Below are positions 16,895 through 25,037 of a stretch of DNA of 64,000 nt, piece by piece (position 1 is the first letter of the stretch; every line of letters starts with the position of its first letter). Both the position numbers and the translations under genes were made by a program. Under the pieces are notes generated by a model, which saw only the letters and a program-made list of their open reading frames with translations, was not told where the DNA came from and ran no database searches. This DNA comes from Gammaproteobacteria bacterium (GTDB lineage: Bacteria; Pseudomonadota; Gammaproteobacteria; Competibacterales; Competibacteraceae). The stretch covers positions 817,001 to 881,000 of the forward strand of contig JACKMZ010000001.1 in assembly GCA_024235135.1 (NCBI GenBank), written 5' to 3'.

Positions 16895-17710
16895 ATGAGC
16901 GAAACGGGAAACCCCCTGCTGTCAGTCAACAACATCGAAGTGATCTACGATCATGTCATTTTGGTCTTGAAGGGGGTTTCCCTGGAGTTGCACGAGGAAG
17001 GCATCGTCGCCTTGCTGGGGGCCAATGGCGCCGGCAAGACCACCACCTTGAAGGCGATTTCCAATTTGCTACGGGCGGAGCGCGGCGAGGTTACCAAGGG
17101 CAACGTGCGCTTCAGGGGCGAACGGATAGAAAAGTTGACGCCGCCCGAATTGGTCAAGCGCGGCGTCGTGCAGGTCATGGAAGGCCGGCATTGCTTCGAG
17201 CATCTGAGCGTGGAAGAGAATCTGCTGACCGGCGCTTATACGCGCCGCGCGGGGCGCGCGACGATTCGTGAGGATCTAGAAAAGGTTTACGAATACTTCC
17301 CCCGTTTATGGGAACGTCGGCACAGCCTGGCCGGCTATACCTCGGGTGGTGAGCAGCAGATGACGGCGGTAGGTCGCGCGCTGATGGCGCGCCCCTCCAC
17401 GATACTCCTTGATGAACCGTCGATGGGATTGGCGCCCCAGGTGGTAGAGGAAATCTTCGCCATCGTGCAGAACCTGAATCAGAAAGAAAAGGTTAGCTTC
17501 ATCCTGGCGGAGCAAAACACCATGGTGGCGCTACGTTATTCCAGTTTCGGCTATATCCTGGAAAACGGCCGGGTTGTGATGCAAGGTAGTGCAGAGGAGT
17601 TGAGTAGGAACGAGGATGTCAAGGAATTTTATCTGGGTTTGGGCAGTTCCGGGCGGAAAAGCTTCCGCGATGTTAAACATTACCGCCGACGCAAGCGTTG
17701 GCTGGCTTGA
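16895..17710 (+). CDS. ABC transporter ATP-binding protein, LivF-type
   Basis: 271 residues from ATG 16895, directly after the binding-protein gene. Walker A GANGAGKTTTLKAIS, signature-region YTSGGEQQMTAVGRALMA, Walker B TILLDEPSMGLAP. The usual LivF ends soon after the FYLG motif; here FYLGLGSSG is followed by a short basic tail (RDVKHYRRRKRW). Second ATPase of the importer. The frame is open upstream into the previous gene, but the ATG gives the correct family N-terminus. Confidence 0.92.
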   Translation: MSETGNPLLSVNNIEVIYDHVILVLKGVSLELHEEGIVALLGANGAGKTTTLKAISNLLRAERGEVTKGNVRFRGERIEKLTPPELVKRGVVQVMEGRHCFEHLSVEENLLTGAYTRRAGRATIREDLEKVYEYFPRLWERRHSLAGYTSGGEQQMTAVGRALMARPSTILLDEPSMGLAPQVVEEIFAIVQNLNQKEKVSFILAEQNTMVALRYSSFGYILENGRVVMQGSAEELSRNEDVKEFYLGLGSSGRKSFRDVKHYRRRKRWLA

Positions 17711-17737
17711 ACGATTGGGTTGAACTGGGAGATCGGC

Positions 17738-18973
17738 ATGGCTTTTTATGACCTCTTGGAGGCTCGTGAGCAAACCGAGCGGGACATCTGGCTGCGGAAG
17801 GCATTGCCGGCCCAGATCGCGCATGCGCAAAAGCATGCCCCGGCATTTGCGCGTATTCTGCAGGGTGTGAATCCGGAGGCCGTGGTCGACCGTGCGAGTC
17901 TGGCCAAGCTGCCCGTCGTTCGGAAATCCGAATTGATCGACAGCCAGCACCGTGATCCACCGTTCGGTGGGTTGGTTGCCGCGCCTGTCGGCGCGTTGGC
18001 GCAGGTTTTTCAGTCGCCTGGCCCTATCTACGATCCGGAGGCGCGCCGTCCGGATTTCTGGCGTTTCGCGCGCGCTTTATTCGCGGCAGGTTTCCGCGCG
18101 GGCGATCTGATCCACAACACATTTTCCTATCATTTCACGCCAGCGGGTTCCATGTTGGCTACTGGCGCAAGTGCTCTGGGCTGCGCCGTATTTCCCGCTG
18201 GCGTCGGACAGACAGAATTGCAGGTGCGTGCCATCCATGATCTCAGGCCCCAAGGCTATGTTGGTACGCCTTCCTTCCTAAAAATCATTTTGGACCGAGC
18301 CGCCGATCTACAGGCCGATGTATCCAGTCTTCAGAAAGCCTTGGTCACCGCAGAAGCTTTGCCGCCCAGCTTGCGCGAGGAGTTCAACAGCCGGGGTGTG
18401 CGGACCTTCCAATGCTATGCCACCGCCGATCTCGGGTTGATTGCCTACGAAACTCCCGCCTTGGAAGGTATGGTTGTAGATGAGGGGGTGTTGGTGGAAA
18501 TTGTCCGGCCTGGTACAGGCGAACCCGTGCCCGAGGGTGAGGTGGGAGAACTAGTTATTACTACCTTCAATCCTGAGTATCCCCTGATTCGCTTCGCTAC
18601 AGGCGATTTGTCTGCCGTGTTACCGGGCATCAGCTCTTGTGGTCGTACCAATACGCGTATTCGGGGCTGGTTAGGTCGGGCCGATCAAACGACCAAGGTT
18701 CGCGGCATGTTCATCCATCCCTCGCAAATCGCCGAGGTGCTCAAACGCCATTCTCAGATCATCAAGGCGCGCCTGCACATAGAACAAAGAAATTATCAGG
18801 ATGCCATGACGCTGTATTGTGAAGTCGATGGGATACTGGATGAGGGCCAGAGGAAAGCCATCGAGGGGACAATCCGGGATGTCTGTAAGCTGCGAGGGGA
18901 GCTGAATATCGTGGCGCCGGGGACTTTGCCGAATGATGGCAAGGTGATAGACGATGTGCGCGACTATAAGTGA
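17738..18973 (+). CDS. phenylacetate--CoA ligase-like acyl-CoA ligase
   Basis: 411 residues from ATG 17738 (GGGAG upstream). PaaK-family ANL enzyme: HAQKHAPAFARIL and VVRKSELIDSQ near the N-terminus, NTFSYHFTPAGSM in the central region, ATADLGLIAYE as the A5-like motif, FATGDLS and RIRGWLGRADQTTKVRGMFIHPSQ as the hinge. The glycine-rich P-loop seen in PaaK is poorly conserved here. It likely activates an aromatic or other carboxylic acid with ATP and CoA. It closes the ABC importer cluster and is followed by a strong terminator. Confidence 0.85.
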   Translation: MAFYDLLEAREQTERDIWLRKALPAQIAHAQKHAPAFARILQGVNPEAVVDRASLAKLPVVRKSELIDSQHRDPPFGGLVAAPVGALAQVFQSPGPIYDPEARRPDFWRFARALFAAGFRAGDLIHNTFSYHFTPAGSMLATGASALGCAVFPAGVGQTELQVRAIHDLRPQGYVGTPSFLKIILDRAADLQADVSSLQKALVTAEALPPSLREEFNSRGVRTFQCYATADLGLIAYETPALEGMVVDEGVLVEIVRPGTGEPVPEGEVGELVITTFNPEYPLIRFATGDLSAVLPGISSCGRTNTRIRGWLGRADQTTKVRGMFIHPSQIAEVLKRHSQIIKARLHIEQRNYQDAMTLYCEVDGILDEGQRKAIEGTIRDVCKLRGELNIVAPGTLPNDGKVIDDVRDYK

Positions 18974-19000
18974 CATCACCCGGTAGTTAGGGGACACTTT

Positions 19001-19037
19001 CATGATGCGCCGATAGGGCATCATGATTTTTGTTTTT
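19001..19037 (+). terminator. intrinsic terminator of the ABC importer/acyl-CoA ligase operon
   Basis: CATGATGC (19001-19008) pairs perfectly with GCATCATG (19018-19025), followed by ATTTTTGTTTTT. It begins 28 bases after the stop of the last ligase gene. This is the clearest Rho-independent terminator in the window. Confidence 0.85.
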
Positions 19038-19344
19038 CGAGTAATTCGCTGGTCTAAGGATCAGGATTGGGCAATTTCAAGGAATGCCCCAAAGTTGGGA
19101 CATCGAGATAAAGAGTTGATCGCAAGGGTCGAACATGTATCGGCGTGTTAGGTCATTATCGAGGTGTGCCGGTCAAGGCACGCACGAGCAGTGTGCTTTG
19201 TCAGTCGGTGGTTGGGGCTGACACTCGAATGTTTTTTGCCGATGACTATCGTGACCCTTGCGACCAACTACTGACCTGACTGCTTGGGTGCAAGCCGTGA
19301 ACAAATAATCACGTGGATGATCTATTCTAACGCCCCTTTTTAAT

Positions 19345-19406
19345 TTACGTTTACGTAAAAGTAATAATATGGATACTTTAATGCCTTTTTACATTTACGT
19401 AAAAGG
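19345..19406. promoter_or_regulatory. paired TTTACGTAAA palindromes, candidate operator
   Basis: TTTACGTAAA occurs at 19350-19359 and 19394-19403, 44 bases apart (about four helical turns). The first is extended to the left as TTTACGTTTACGTAAAAG, the second reads ATTTACGTAAAAG. The extended form resembles, from memory, sites reported for the MerR-family regulator LiuR and for some TetR regulators of acyl-CoA metabolism. The element lies about 100 bases upstream of the 88-residue gene. Confidence 0.5.
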
Positions 19407-19507
19407 AAAATGGCTTAGAGGGAAAACTATAAAGAAATTACGGATATTGCTTGCCGCTTAACAGACTGGCGATTAACCTAGAACTTAGCTGACGCGGAGG
19501 ATAGGCC

Positions 19508-19774
19508 ATGTTGACTTATGAGGATTGTGTCGGTCTAAGCGAGCTTACGGATGCAGAAATCGAGGCCATCGCCCAACATGAGCATCTGCCGGAAATCATC
19601 GCGGCCGAACTGGGCAACTACCTAGTGCACGATGCGGCTGGAGTGCCCATGCTCAAGCGCATCATTTTGGACGATATCCAAATTGCCGAGCATCGAAACG
19701 ATAAACACAAAGCCCTGCAACTCAAGCTCGTGTTAAAGCATTTCATCGATACCCATCCGGGCAAGACCTGCTAG
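19508..19774 (+). CDS. conserved-looking small protein, unknown function
   Basis: 88 residues, start supported by GGAGG seven bases upstream. No signal peptide or membrane segment. Mostly helical and acidic at the N-terminus (YEDCVGLSELTDAEIEAIAQHEHLPEIIAAELGNYL), then DDIQIAEHRNDKHKALQLKLVLKHFIDTHPGKTC. Several His residues and a terminal Cys are present but form no pattern I recognise. It stands alone, downstream of the paired palindromes and convergent with the DUF2505-like gene. Function unknown. Confidence 0.72.
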   Translation: MLTYEDCVGLSELTDAEIEAIAQHEHLPEIIAAELGNYLVHDAAGVPMLKRIILDDIQIAEHRNDKHKALQLKLVLKHFIDTHPGKTC

Positions 19775-19830
19775 CGGTATAGGCTCGGTATCCGCCGAGA
19801 TGGGGATAGGTCGGACTCACCCCGATCACG

Positions 19831-20310
19831 CTACAGATGAGTTTTTATGTATTCGTATTCGGAATCCATCGCATGCCCTGTGTCGTCTGCTACGAAATCA
19901 GCGAGTTTGCCACCGACTAGGGGGATGCCGCAGCTGATGGTGATCATGACGTCGTTGACGCTGCCCTTGCCCTCGGGGTGCAATTTCATGGTGCCGGATA
20001 TATCGACCGGCACCCCTTTTATTTCCACAGTCAGATTACAGATCCAGGTGGGACCATCCTGACGCCATTCCTCCGTCTGGATAACGGTATTCCAGGCGCC
20101 GAGAAATTTTTTGAGCAGACCAGGTACGTTGGCCGGTACTTCCCGCACGGTTTTGGTGAAATAGCCATTGTCACGGGCGGAGCACTCCAGAACCTCCACA
20201 TTTCGTGTCCCGACGCCTTCGAATTTGGCCTTGATCATTGCCGGGTCGGAGAAAAATTTGAAGACTGTCTCGACAGGTTGATCGTAAAGATGTGAATCAC
20301 TGACTTCCAA
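19831..20310 (-). CDS. DUF2505-like START-fold protein
   Basis: 159 residues. Starts with TTG at 20310, supported by GAGGAG seven bases upstream. The opening SDSHLYDQPVETVFKFFSDPAMIKAKFEGVGTRN... resembles the DUF2505 family (SRPBCC/START-like fold), followed by a beta-rich middle (TWICNLTVEIKGVPVDISGTM) and a C-terminal helix GGKLADFVADDTGHAMDSEYEYI. These proteins are thought to bind hydrophobic ligands; the role is not known. Monocistronic and cytoplasmic. Confidence 0.75.
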   Translation of the reverse strand: MEVSDSHLYDQPVETVFKFFSDPAMIKAKFEGVGTRNVEVLECSARDNGYFTKTVREVPANVPGLLKKFLGAWNTVIQTEEWRQDGPTWICNLTVEIKGVPVDISGTMKLHPEGKGSVNDVMITISCGIPLVGGKLADFVADDTGHAMDSEYEYIKTHL

Positions 20311-20531
20311 GGTGGTTCTCCTCCGCTGTGGATTGAGTACTTATGCTCGGCCCTATGGCCACATTGAGTTAGACATTAGGTGGACCAAGAGCGACTGTCA
20401 ATGCGCCCAACTCACGAATATCCCGGCGTTCGGGAATTACGATTTTCGTGGGCCGTTTGTGCCCCCTGCAACTTTAGATGGGATCATCTATACTTGCACT
20501 TGTCTTTGCATGTTATCAATAATGGGAAACC

Positions 20532-21053
20532 ATGCTGACGGACCCTAGCCATTCGAGTATTCATCTCTTCCCTTGCATCCTGCTCGTGCTACTCGGCGGC
20601 TGTGCGATGACGCCTTCTTCACCCACAGGAGTCGATTCTTCAGGGCTGGATTACTCAATCGACGATCCCACTCGTCAACACGTCGTCGGTATCGCTAAAA
20701 GTCTGCTCGGTGTGCCCTACGAATGGGGCGGGAGCGATCCCAATGGCGTAGATTGTAGCGGATTGGTGAATTACACCTTCGAGCAAATCGGTATTCACGT
20801 ACCGCGAACCGCAGAACAGCTCTACGTAGCAGGACGTAAACTGCGCCGGGTTCAGCCTGGCGATCTACTGTTTTATCAAACCTCATCTAGAGGCCGAATA
20901 TCACACGTCGGCATCTATATTGGCCACGGTCAGATGATTCACGCCTCCACTAGCCAACGGAGAGTGATCAAGGCTGATATCAGCCAACCTTACTGGCGTA
21001 AGCGGTGGGTTGGGAGCGCAACTTATCTGGCCTGCGTGGGACCGCACTGCTGA
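20532..21053 (+). CDS. NlpC/P60 family lipoprotein peptidase
   Basis: 173 residues. Lipobox LLGGC near residues 21-25 predicts a lipoprotein. Catalytic domain in the second half: Cys in GVDCSGLVNYTFEQIG, His in SHVGIYIGHG, third residue His in MIHASTSQRRV. The family cleaves D-glutamyl-diaminopimelate (or related) bonds in peptidoglycan, similar to Spr/MepS in E. coli. Its last 74 bases overlap the end of the convergent glutamine amidotransferase gene. Confidence 0.9.
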   Translation: MLTDPSHSSIHLFPCILLVLLGGCAMTPSSPTGVDSSGLDYSIDDPTRQHVVGIAKSLLGVPYEWGGSDPNGVDCSGLVNYTFEQIGIHVPRTAEQLYVAGRKLRRVQPGDLLFYQTSSRGRISHVGIYIGHGQMIHASTSQRRVIKADISQPYWRKRWVGSATYLACVGPHC

Positions 21054-21843
21054 TTCGAGTGTCTTCGGCCGGAGTAATTTGCAGCGGCACACCATTGGTG
21101 AATACCATTAGCATGCCGGGTTTGAGAATGGTCCAATCCTCGTCGGTAGTCAGCGGGCGTGTCGCTACGATGGTTACTACGTCCGTAGGGGTCGTCTCCT
21201 GTTGAAAGTCCACTGTGACGTCAGCGTCCATCAGGCAAGCTTTGCCGAAGGGAGCTCTGCGCGTTAGCCAGCAGAGCTGAGTGCTGCAGTGGGCGTACAA
21301 ATGCTGGGAATCGCTGAGCAGAAAATTGAAGATCCCGTGCTCATTCAATTGCGCCACCTGCGATTGAAGAAAACGCCATAAGGGCGGATAGTGCCGTGGT
21401 GGTTGCGGAAAACGCTCGCGGATGCGGTCCAGTAACCAGCAGAATGCGCGTTCGCTGTCGGTTGTGCCGATGGGCCGGTAAAAACTCAAGGGTAATTGTT
21501 TGGCGCCTTTGAGCTGGCCGTTATGGGCGAAGACCCAGTGACGGCCCCAAAGTTCGCGGGTGAAGGGATGCGTGTTCTCCAGGCAGACACTGCCACGATT
21601 AGCGCGGCGGATATGGCTGATTACGACGCGGCTCTTGATGGAATAGCTCTGTACCAGGCGCGCGATTTCCGAATTGCTACTGGGCAAGGGATCGTGAAAC
21701 GCGCGGCAACCCCGGCCCTCGTAGAAGGCTATACCCCAACCATCCCGGTGCGGACCCGTCCGGCCTCCGCGCTGCATCAGGCCCGTAAAGCTGAAACAGA
21801 TATCGGTTGGGACATTAGCGCTCATGCCGAGAAGTTCACACAT
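20980..21843 (-). CDS. class II glutamine amidotransferase, YafJ-like
   Basis: 287 residues. Cys2 of MCELLGMSANVP is the N-terminal nucleophile (exposed after Met removal). Other class II landmarks: GRTGPHRDGWGIAFYEG, SHIRRANRGSVCLENTHPF, WVFAHNGQL. YafJ-type proteins of about 255 residues are common in gammaproteobacteria; their acceptor is unknown. The last 30 or so residues here extend past the usual end and lie antisense to the NlpC/P60 gene (74-base tail-to-tail overlap), suggesting an ancestral stop codon was lost. Confidence 0.9.
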   Translation of the reverse strand: MCELLGMSANVPTDICFSFTGLMQRGGRTGPHRDGWGIAFYEGRGCRAFHDPLPSSNSEIARLVQSYSIKSRVVISHIRRANRGSVCLENTHPFTRELWGRHWVFAHNGQLKGAKQLPLSFYRPIGTTDSERAFCWLLDRIRERFPQPPRHYPPLWRFLQSQVAQLNEHGIFNFLLSDSQHLYAHCSTQLCWLTRRAPFGKACLMDADVTVDFQQETTPTDVVTIVATRPLTTDEDWTILKPGMLMVFTNGVPLQITPAEDTRISSAVPRRPDKLRSQPTAYASKVG

Positions 21844-21914
21844 CGCTTACCTGTCCTCCGCTTGTTTTGTGTTCTGATGCCATTGTTGTCGGTGCTGAGT
21901 CAAAAAGCGAAGCA

Positions 21915-22346
21915 TCATAGTGGCTTCTTAAGAATATGCTCTTCGAGAGCATGCACCCGCAACTCCGATATGGCCCGGCCACGGACGGACTTGCGCGCGC
22001 GCTGTACGGAATGCGCGTCGCCCGTACGTAGCGGATGCCATTCGGGTAATTCTCGACCTTCAGCCAACAGACGATAGGCGCAGGTATCCGGCAACCAAGT
22101 GATTTGCGCAATCGATTCGGGGGTCAGTTGCAGGCAATCGGGAACACACAGGGTGCGTTGAGCATAATGTCGACATCGGCAGCTTTTCAAATCCAATAAT
22201 CGACAAGCGACATTGGTGAAAAACAGTTCGCCGGTATCGGCATCCTCCAACTTGTGCAGACAGCATTTTCCGCAGCCATCGCACAGCGATTCCCATTCCA
22301 CGGGAGTCATTTCGGCCAGGGATTTGGAAAGCCAGAAATCAGCCAT
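21915..22346 (-). CDS. YcgN/UPF0260 family cysteine cluster protein
   Basis: 143 residues. The signature CDGCGKCCLHKLEDADTGEL is followed by FTNVACRLLDLKSCRCRHY and further Cys residues (RTLCVPDCLQL, DTCAYRL). The cysteines suggest a zinc- or iron-bound cluster (UPF0153-type). Function unknown in any organism as far as I know. It lies between the CBS protein and the amidotransferase on the same strand, with 62- to 71-base gaps. Confidence 0.92.
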   Translation of the reverse strand: MADFWLSKSLAEMTPVEWESLCDGCGKCCLHKLEDADTGELFFTNVACRLLDLKSCRCRHYAQRTLCVPDCLQLTPESIAQITWLPDTCAYRLLAEGRELPEWHPLRTGDAHSVQRARKSVRGRAISELRVHALEEHILKKPL

Positions 22347-22408
22347 GGGCAGGCGCTGCTATGGCCGGTTTGCTGACGGTTGCCGCATGCAAATAGGTCG
22401 GGAATGGA

Positions 22409-22840
22409 TCAGGAATGGATGTAGTCGCGCAGCGCCTTGGCTTCCGCGGAGGTTTCCTGCAGCTTCGCCTTGACCAGATCACCGATAGAGATGACGCCAA
22501 CGATATGCCCCTCGTAAACGATAGGCAGGTGGCGAAATCTCTTTTCGGTCATCAGAACGAGTACCTGTTCCGTATCATCGTCGGGATTGCCTAACATCAG
22601 GCCGGTTGTCATGCAGTCCTGAACTCGCAGTTTCTCGAAGTCAGTATGGCCTTCCGCAAACAGCCTGATCACATCGCGCTCCGTCAGAATCCCTAGGGGT
22701 TCGCCACTGCTGGAAGGAATTATGACCGAACCCACCCGATGTTGATGCATGATGCGGATAGCGTCCGCTAGGCTGGCGGATTGTTCGATGGTGACGGCGC
22801 TCGCCCCCTTGTTATCGAGGAGTTGCTTGAGTCTCGTCAT
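22409..22840 (-). CDS. tandem CBS-domain protein
   Basis: 143 residues made of two CBS motifs: SLADAIRIMHQHRVGSVIIP...GILTERDVIRL (about residues 22-60) and DTEQVLVLMTEKRFRHLPIV...GVISIGDLVKA (about 88-130). Stand-alone CBS pairs bind adenosine nucleotides and often regulate a partner enzyme or transporter. No partner is evident nearby. Confidence 0.9.
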   Translation of the reverse strand: MTRLKQLLDNKGASAVTIEQSASLADAIRIMHQHRVGSVIIPSSSGEPLGILTERDVIRLFAEGHTDFEKLRVQDCMTTGLMLGNPDDDTEQVLVLMTEKRFRHLPIVYEGHIVGVISIGDLVKAKLQETSAEAKALRDYIHS

Positions 22841-22925
22841 GTGGCTGCCTCCACGGGGAAATCGTTACACAGCCATTATTAGCATAGCGTTCGCGTAGTG
22901 CAACCATCATCCGATGGTAAAGCGG

Positions 22926-22964
22926 CTTCAATGGGTCGAGTGTCCTGATCGCGACCCATTGAAG
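22926..22964 (-). terminator. 13-bp stem hairpin downstream of htpG
   Basis: CTTCAATGGGTCG (22926-22938) is a perfect complement of CGACCCATTGAAG (22952-22964), loop 13 bases. It starts 12 bases beyond the htpG stop on the minus strand. Only a short T stretch follows (GCTTTACC), so it may be a weak terminator or an RNA 3' end stabiliser. Confidence 0.6.
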
Positions 22965-22975
22965 CGCGGACAGGA

Positions 22976-24883
22976 CTAATGCGTGAGTTCCAGCAATAAG
23001 TCGTTTAGGCGCTTGATGAAGTTGGCTGGATCATCCAACTGCCCACCTTCGGCCAATAGGGCCTGACCGAACAACAGGTGCGTCCAATCCGTGAAGCGTT
23101 CCTCGTTGGTTTCATCGTTGAGGCGGCGGACCAAGAAATGGTCGGGATTCAGTTCCAGATTGGGCTTGCTACCCGGTATTTCCTGGCCCGCTTCGCGCAG
23201 CATACGTTCCAGATGGCTACTCATGGCATAGTCGTCGGCCACTAGACAAGCGGGTGAGTCGGTCAACCGCTTGGATAACCGTACCTGATTGATCTTGTCA
23301 CCTAACGTGGTCTTGATGCGTTCCAGCAGATCCTTGTATTCCTCTTCCGCCTGTTTCTGTTCCTTTTGTTCTTCCTCACTGGCCACCTTGTCCAGATCCA
23401 GCGCGCCTTTAGCGACCGACTGGAGGGATTTACCCTGGAATTCGGTGAGGTGAGCAACCAGCCACTCATCGACACGTTCGGACAGCAGCAGCACTTCAAT
23501 GCCTTTTTTCCGGAAGAATTCCAGATGCGGGCTGTTCTTGGCGGCGGCAAAACTGTCCGCGGTGATGTAGTAGATTTTGTCCTGACCTTCCTTCATGCGC
23601 CCCACGTAGTCTTCCAGTGACACGGTCTGTTCGGCGTTGTCCGCGTGGGTCGAAGCAAAGCGCAGCAGCTTGGCGATCTGCTCGCGATTGGCGAAATCCT
23701 CGCCAGGACCTTCCTTCAGAACCTTGCCGAAATTCTCCCAGAAAACTTTGTATTGATCGGGTTCGTCCTTGGCCAGATTCTCCAGCAGACCCAGCACCTT
23801 CTTCACCGAGCCAGCGCGCATGCTATCGATGATCTTGTTGTTTTGCAGGATTTCGCGGGAGATATTCAGCGGTAGGTCGTTGGAATCCAACAGACCACGC
23901 ACGAAACGAAGATAACGAGGCATCAGTTCCTCGGCGTCTTCCATGATGAAGACCCGGCGAACGTACAGCTTGACCCCGTGGCGTTGCTGATTGACGTCCC
24001 AGAGATCGAAGGGAGCGCGCTTGGGAATATACAACAGGGAAACGTATTCCAGTTTGCCTTCTACCCGGTTGTGACTCCAAAGCAGAGGCTCGTCGAAATC
24101 ATGCGCGACATGCTTGTAAAACTCCTTGTATTCTTCCTCGGTGATCTCGTTCTTGGGCCGGGTCCACAGTGCGGAGGCGCGATTGATCGTTTCCTCCTCG
24201 ACGGTGGGCTGGCTGTCCTTGTCCTGGGCCGGTTTCTCTACCCGCATGATGACAGGAAGATTGATGTGGTCCGAATACTTGGTAATGATGGAACGCAAGC
24301 GCCATTCATCCAGGAACTCATCCTCGCCTTCCCGTAAATGCAACACGATTTCCGTGCCGCGATCGGATTTCCCGACGGTTTCCAACGTGTACTCGCCTTC
24401 CCCCGAGGATTCCCAACGCACGCCGTGTTCGGCGCCCAAGCCGGCTCGGCGGGTGGTCAGGATTACCTTGTCGGCGACGATAAAGCTGGAATAGAAACCG
24501 ACGCCGAATTGCCCGATGAGATGGGAGTCCTTAGCCTGATCGCCGGTCAGTTTCTGGAGAAATTCGCGGGTTCCGGAACGGGCGATGACGCCAATATTGT
24601 CGATCACTTCCTGGCGGTTCATTCCGATTCCGTTATCACTGACCGTGATGGTGCGGGCGTCCTTATCGAAGGCCACGCGAATCTTCACTTCGCCATCGCT
24701 TTCGTAAAGGGCGTCGTCCGTTAGCGCCTCGAAACGCAGTTTGTCGCAGGCGTCGGAGGCGTTGGAAATCAGTTCGCGCAGGAATATCTCTTTGTTTGAA
24801 TACAAAGAGTTGATCATCAATTTGAGCAGTTGCTGAACTTCGGCTTGAAAGCCTAGCGTTTCCTTATGAGCTTCGACAGTCAT
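22976..24883 (-). CDS. htpG: molecular chaperone HtpG (Hsp90)
   Basis: 635 residues, full length. GHKL ATPase N-terminus: LFLRELISNASDACDKLR near residues 34-50, DNGIGMNRQEVIDN near 85, GQFGVGFYSSF near 124. Middle-domain segments and a C-terminal dimerisation region (DSPACLVADDYAMSSHLERM) follow. ATP-dependent chaperone in the cytoplasm, typically heat induced. AAGGAG lies 11 bases before the ATG. Separated from aroA by 154 bases on the same strand, so probably its own transcription unit ending in the hairpin at 22926-22964. Confidence 0.97.
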   Translation of the reverse strand: MTVEAHKETLGFQAEVQQLLKLMINSLYSNKEIFLRELISNASDACDKLRFEALTDDALYESDGEVKIRVAFDKDARTITVSDNGIGMNRQEVIDNIGVIARSGTREFLQKLTGDQAKDSHLIGQFGVGFYSSFIVADKVILTTRRAGLGAEHGVRWESSGEGEYTLETVGKSDRGTEIVLHLREGEDEFLDEWRLRSIITKYSDHINLPVIMRVEKPAQDKDSQPTVEEETINRASALWTRPKNEITEEEYKEFYKHVAHDFDEPLLWSHNRVEGKLEYVSLLYIPKRAPFDLWDVNQQRHGVKLYVRRVFIMEDAEELMPRYLRFVRGLLDSNDLPLNISREILQNNKIIDSMRAGSVKKVLGLLENLAKDEPDQYKVFWENFGKVLKEGPGEDFANREQIAKLLRFASTHADNAEQTVSLEDYVGRMKEGQDKIYYITADSFAAAKNSPHLEFFRKKGIEVLLLSERVDEWLVAHLTEFQGKSLQSVAKGALDLDKVASEEEQKEQKQAEEEYKDLLERIKTTLGDKINQVRLSKRLTDSPACLVADDYAMSSHLERMLREAGQEIPGSKPNLELNPDHFLVRRLNDETNEERFTDWTHLLFGQALLAEGGQLDDPANFIKRLNDLLLELTH

Positions 24884-25037
24884 CGCGGATTGAACTCCTT
24901 AGTGTTTTTGAAGGGAATCGATGCTCCTGTAGGTAGGGTTTCGCACCGGGATTTCAAGAGCGGGGAATCACTTGGCTTAATACGCAAGCCAAGGGTTTGC
25001 GGACAATGGAAGGCGACCCGTACGGTGGAAACGGACT

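Larger units (their letters stand above)
18974..19507. other. intergenic region: terminator and paired palindromes
   Basis: 534 bases without a gene. The left end holds the terminator of the ABC/ligase operon (19001-19037). The right half, from about 19320, turns markedly A/T rich and carries two TTTACGTAAA palindromes (19350-19359, 19394-19403) upstream of the 88-residue gene. Confidence 0.6.
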
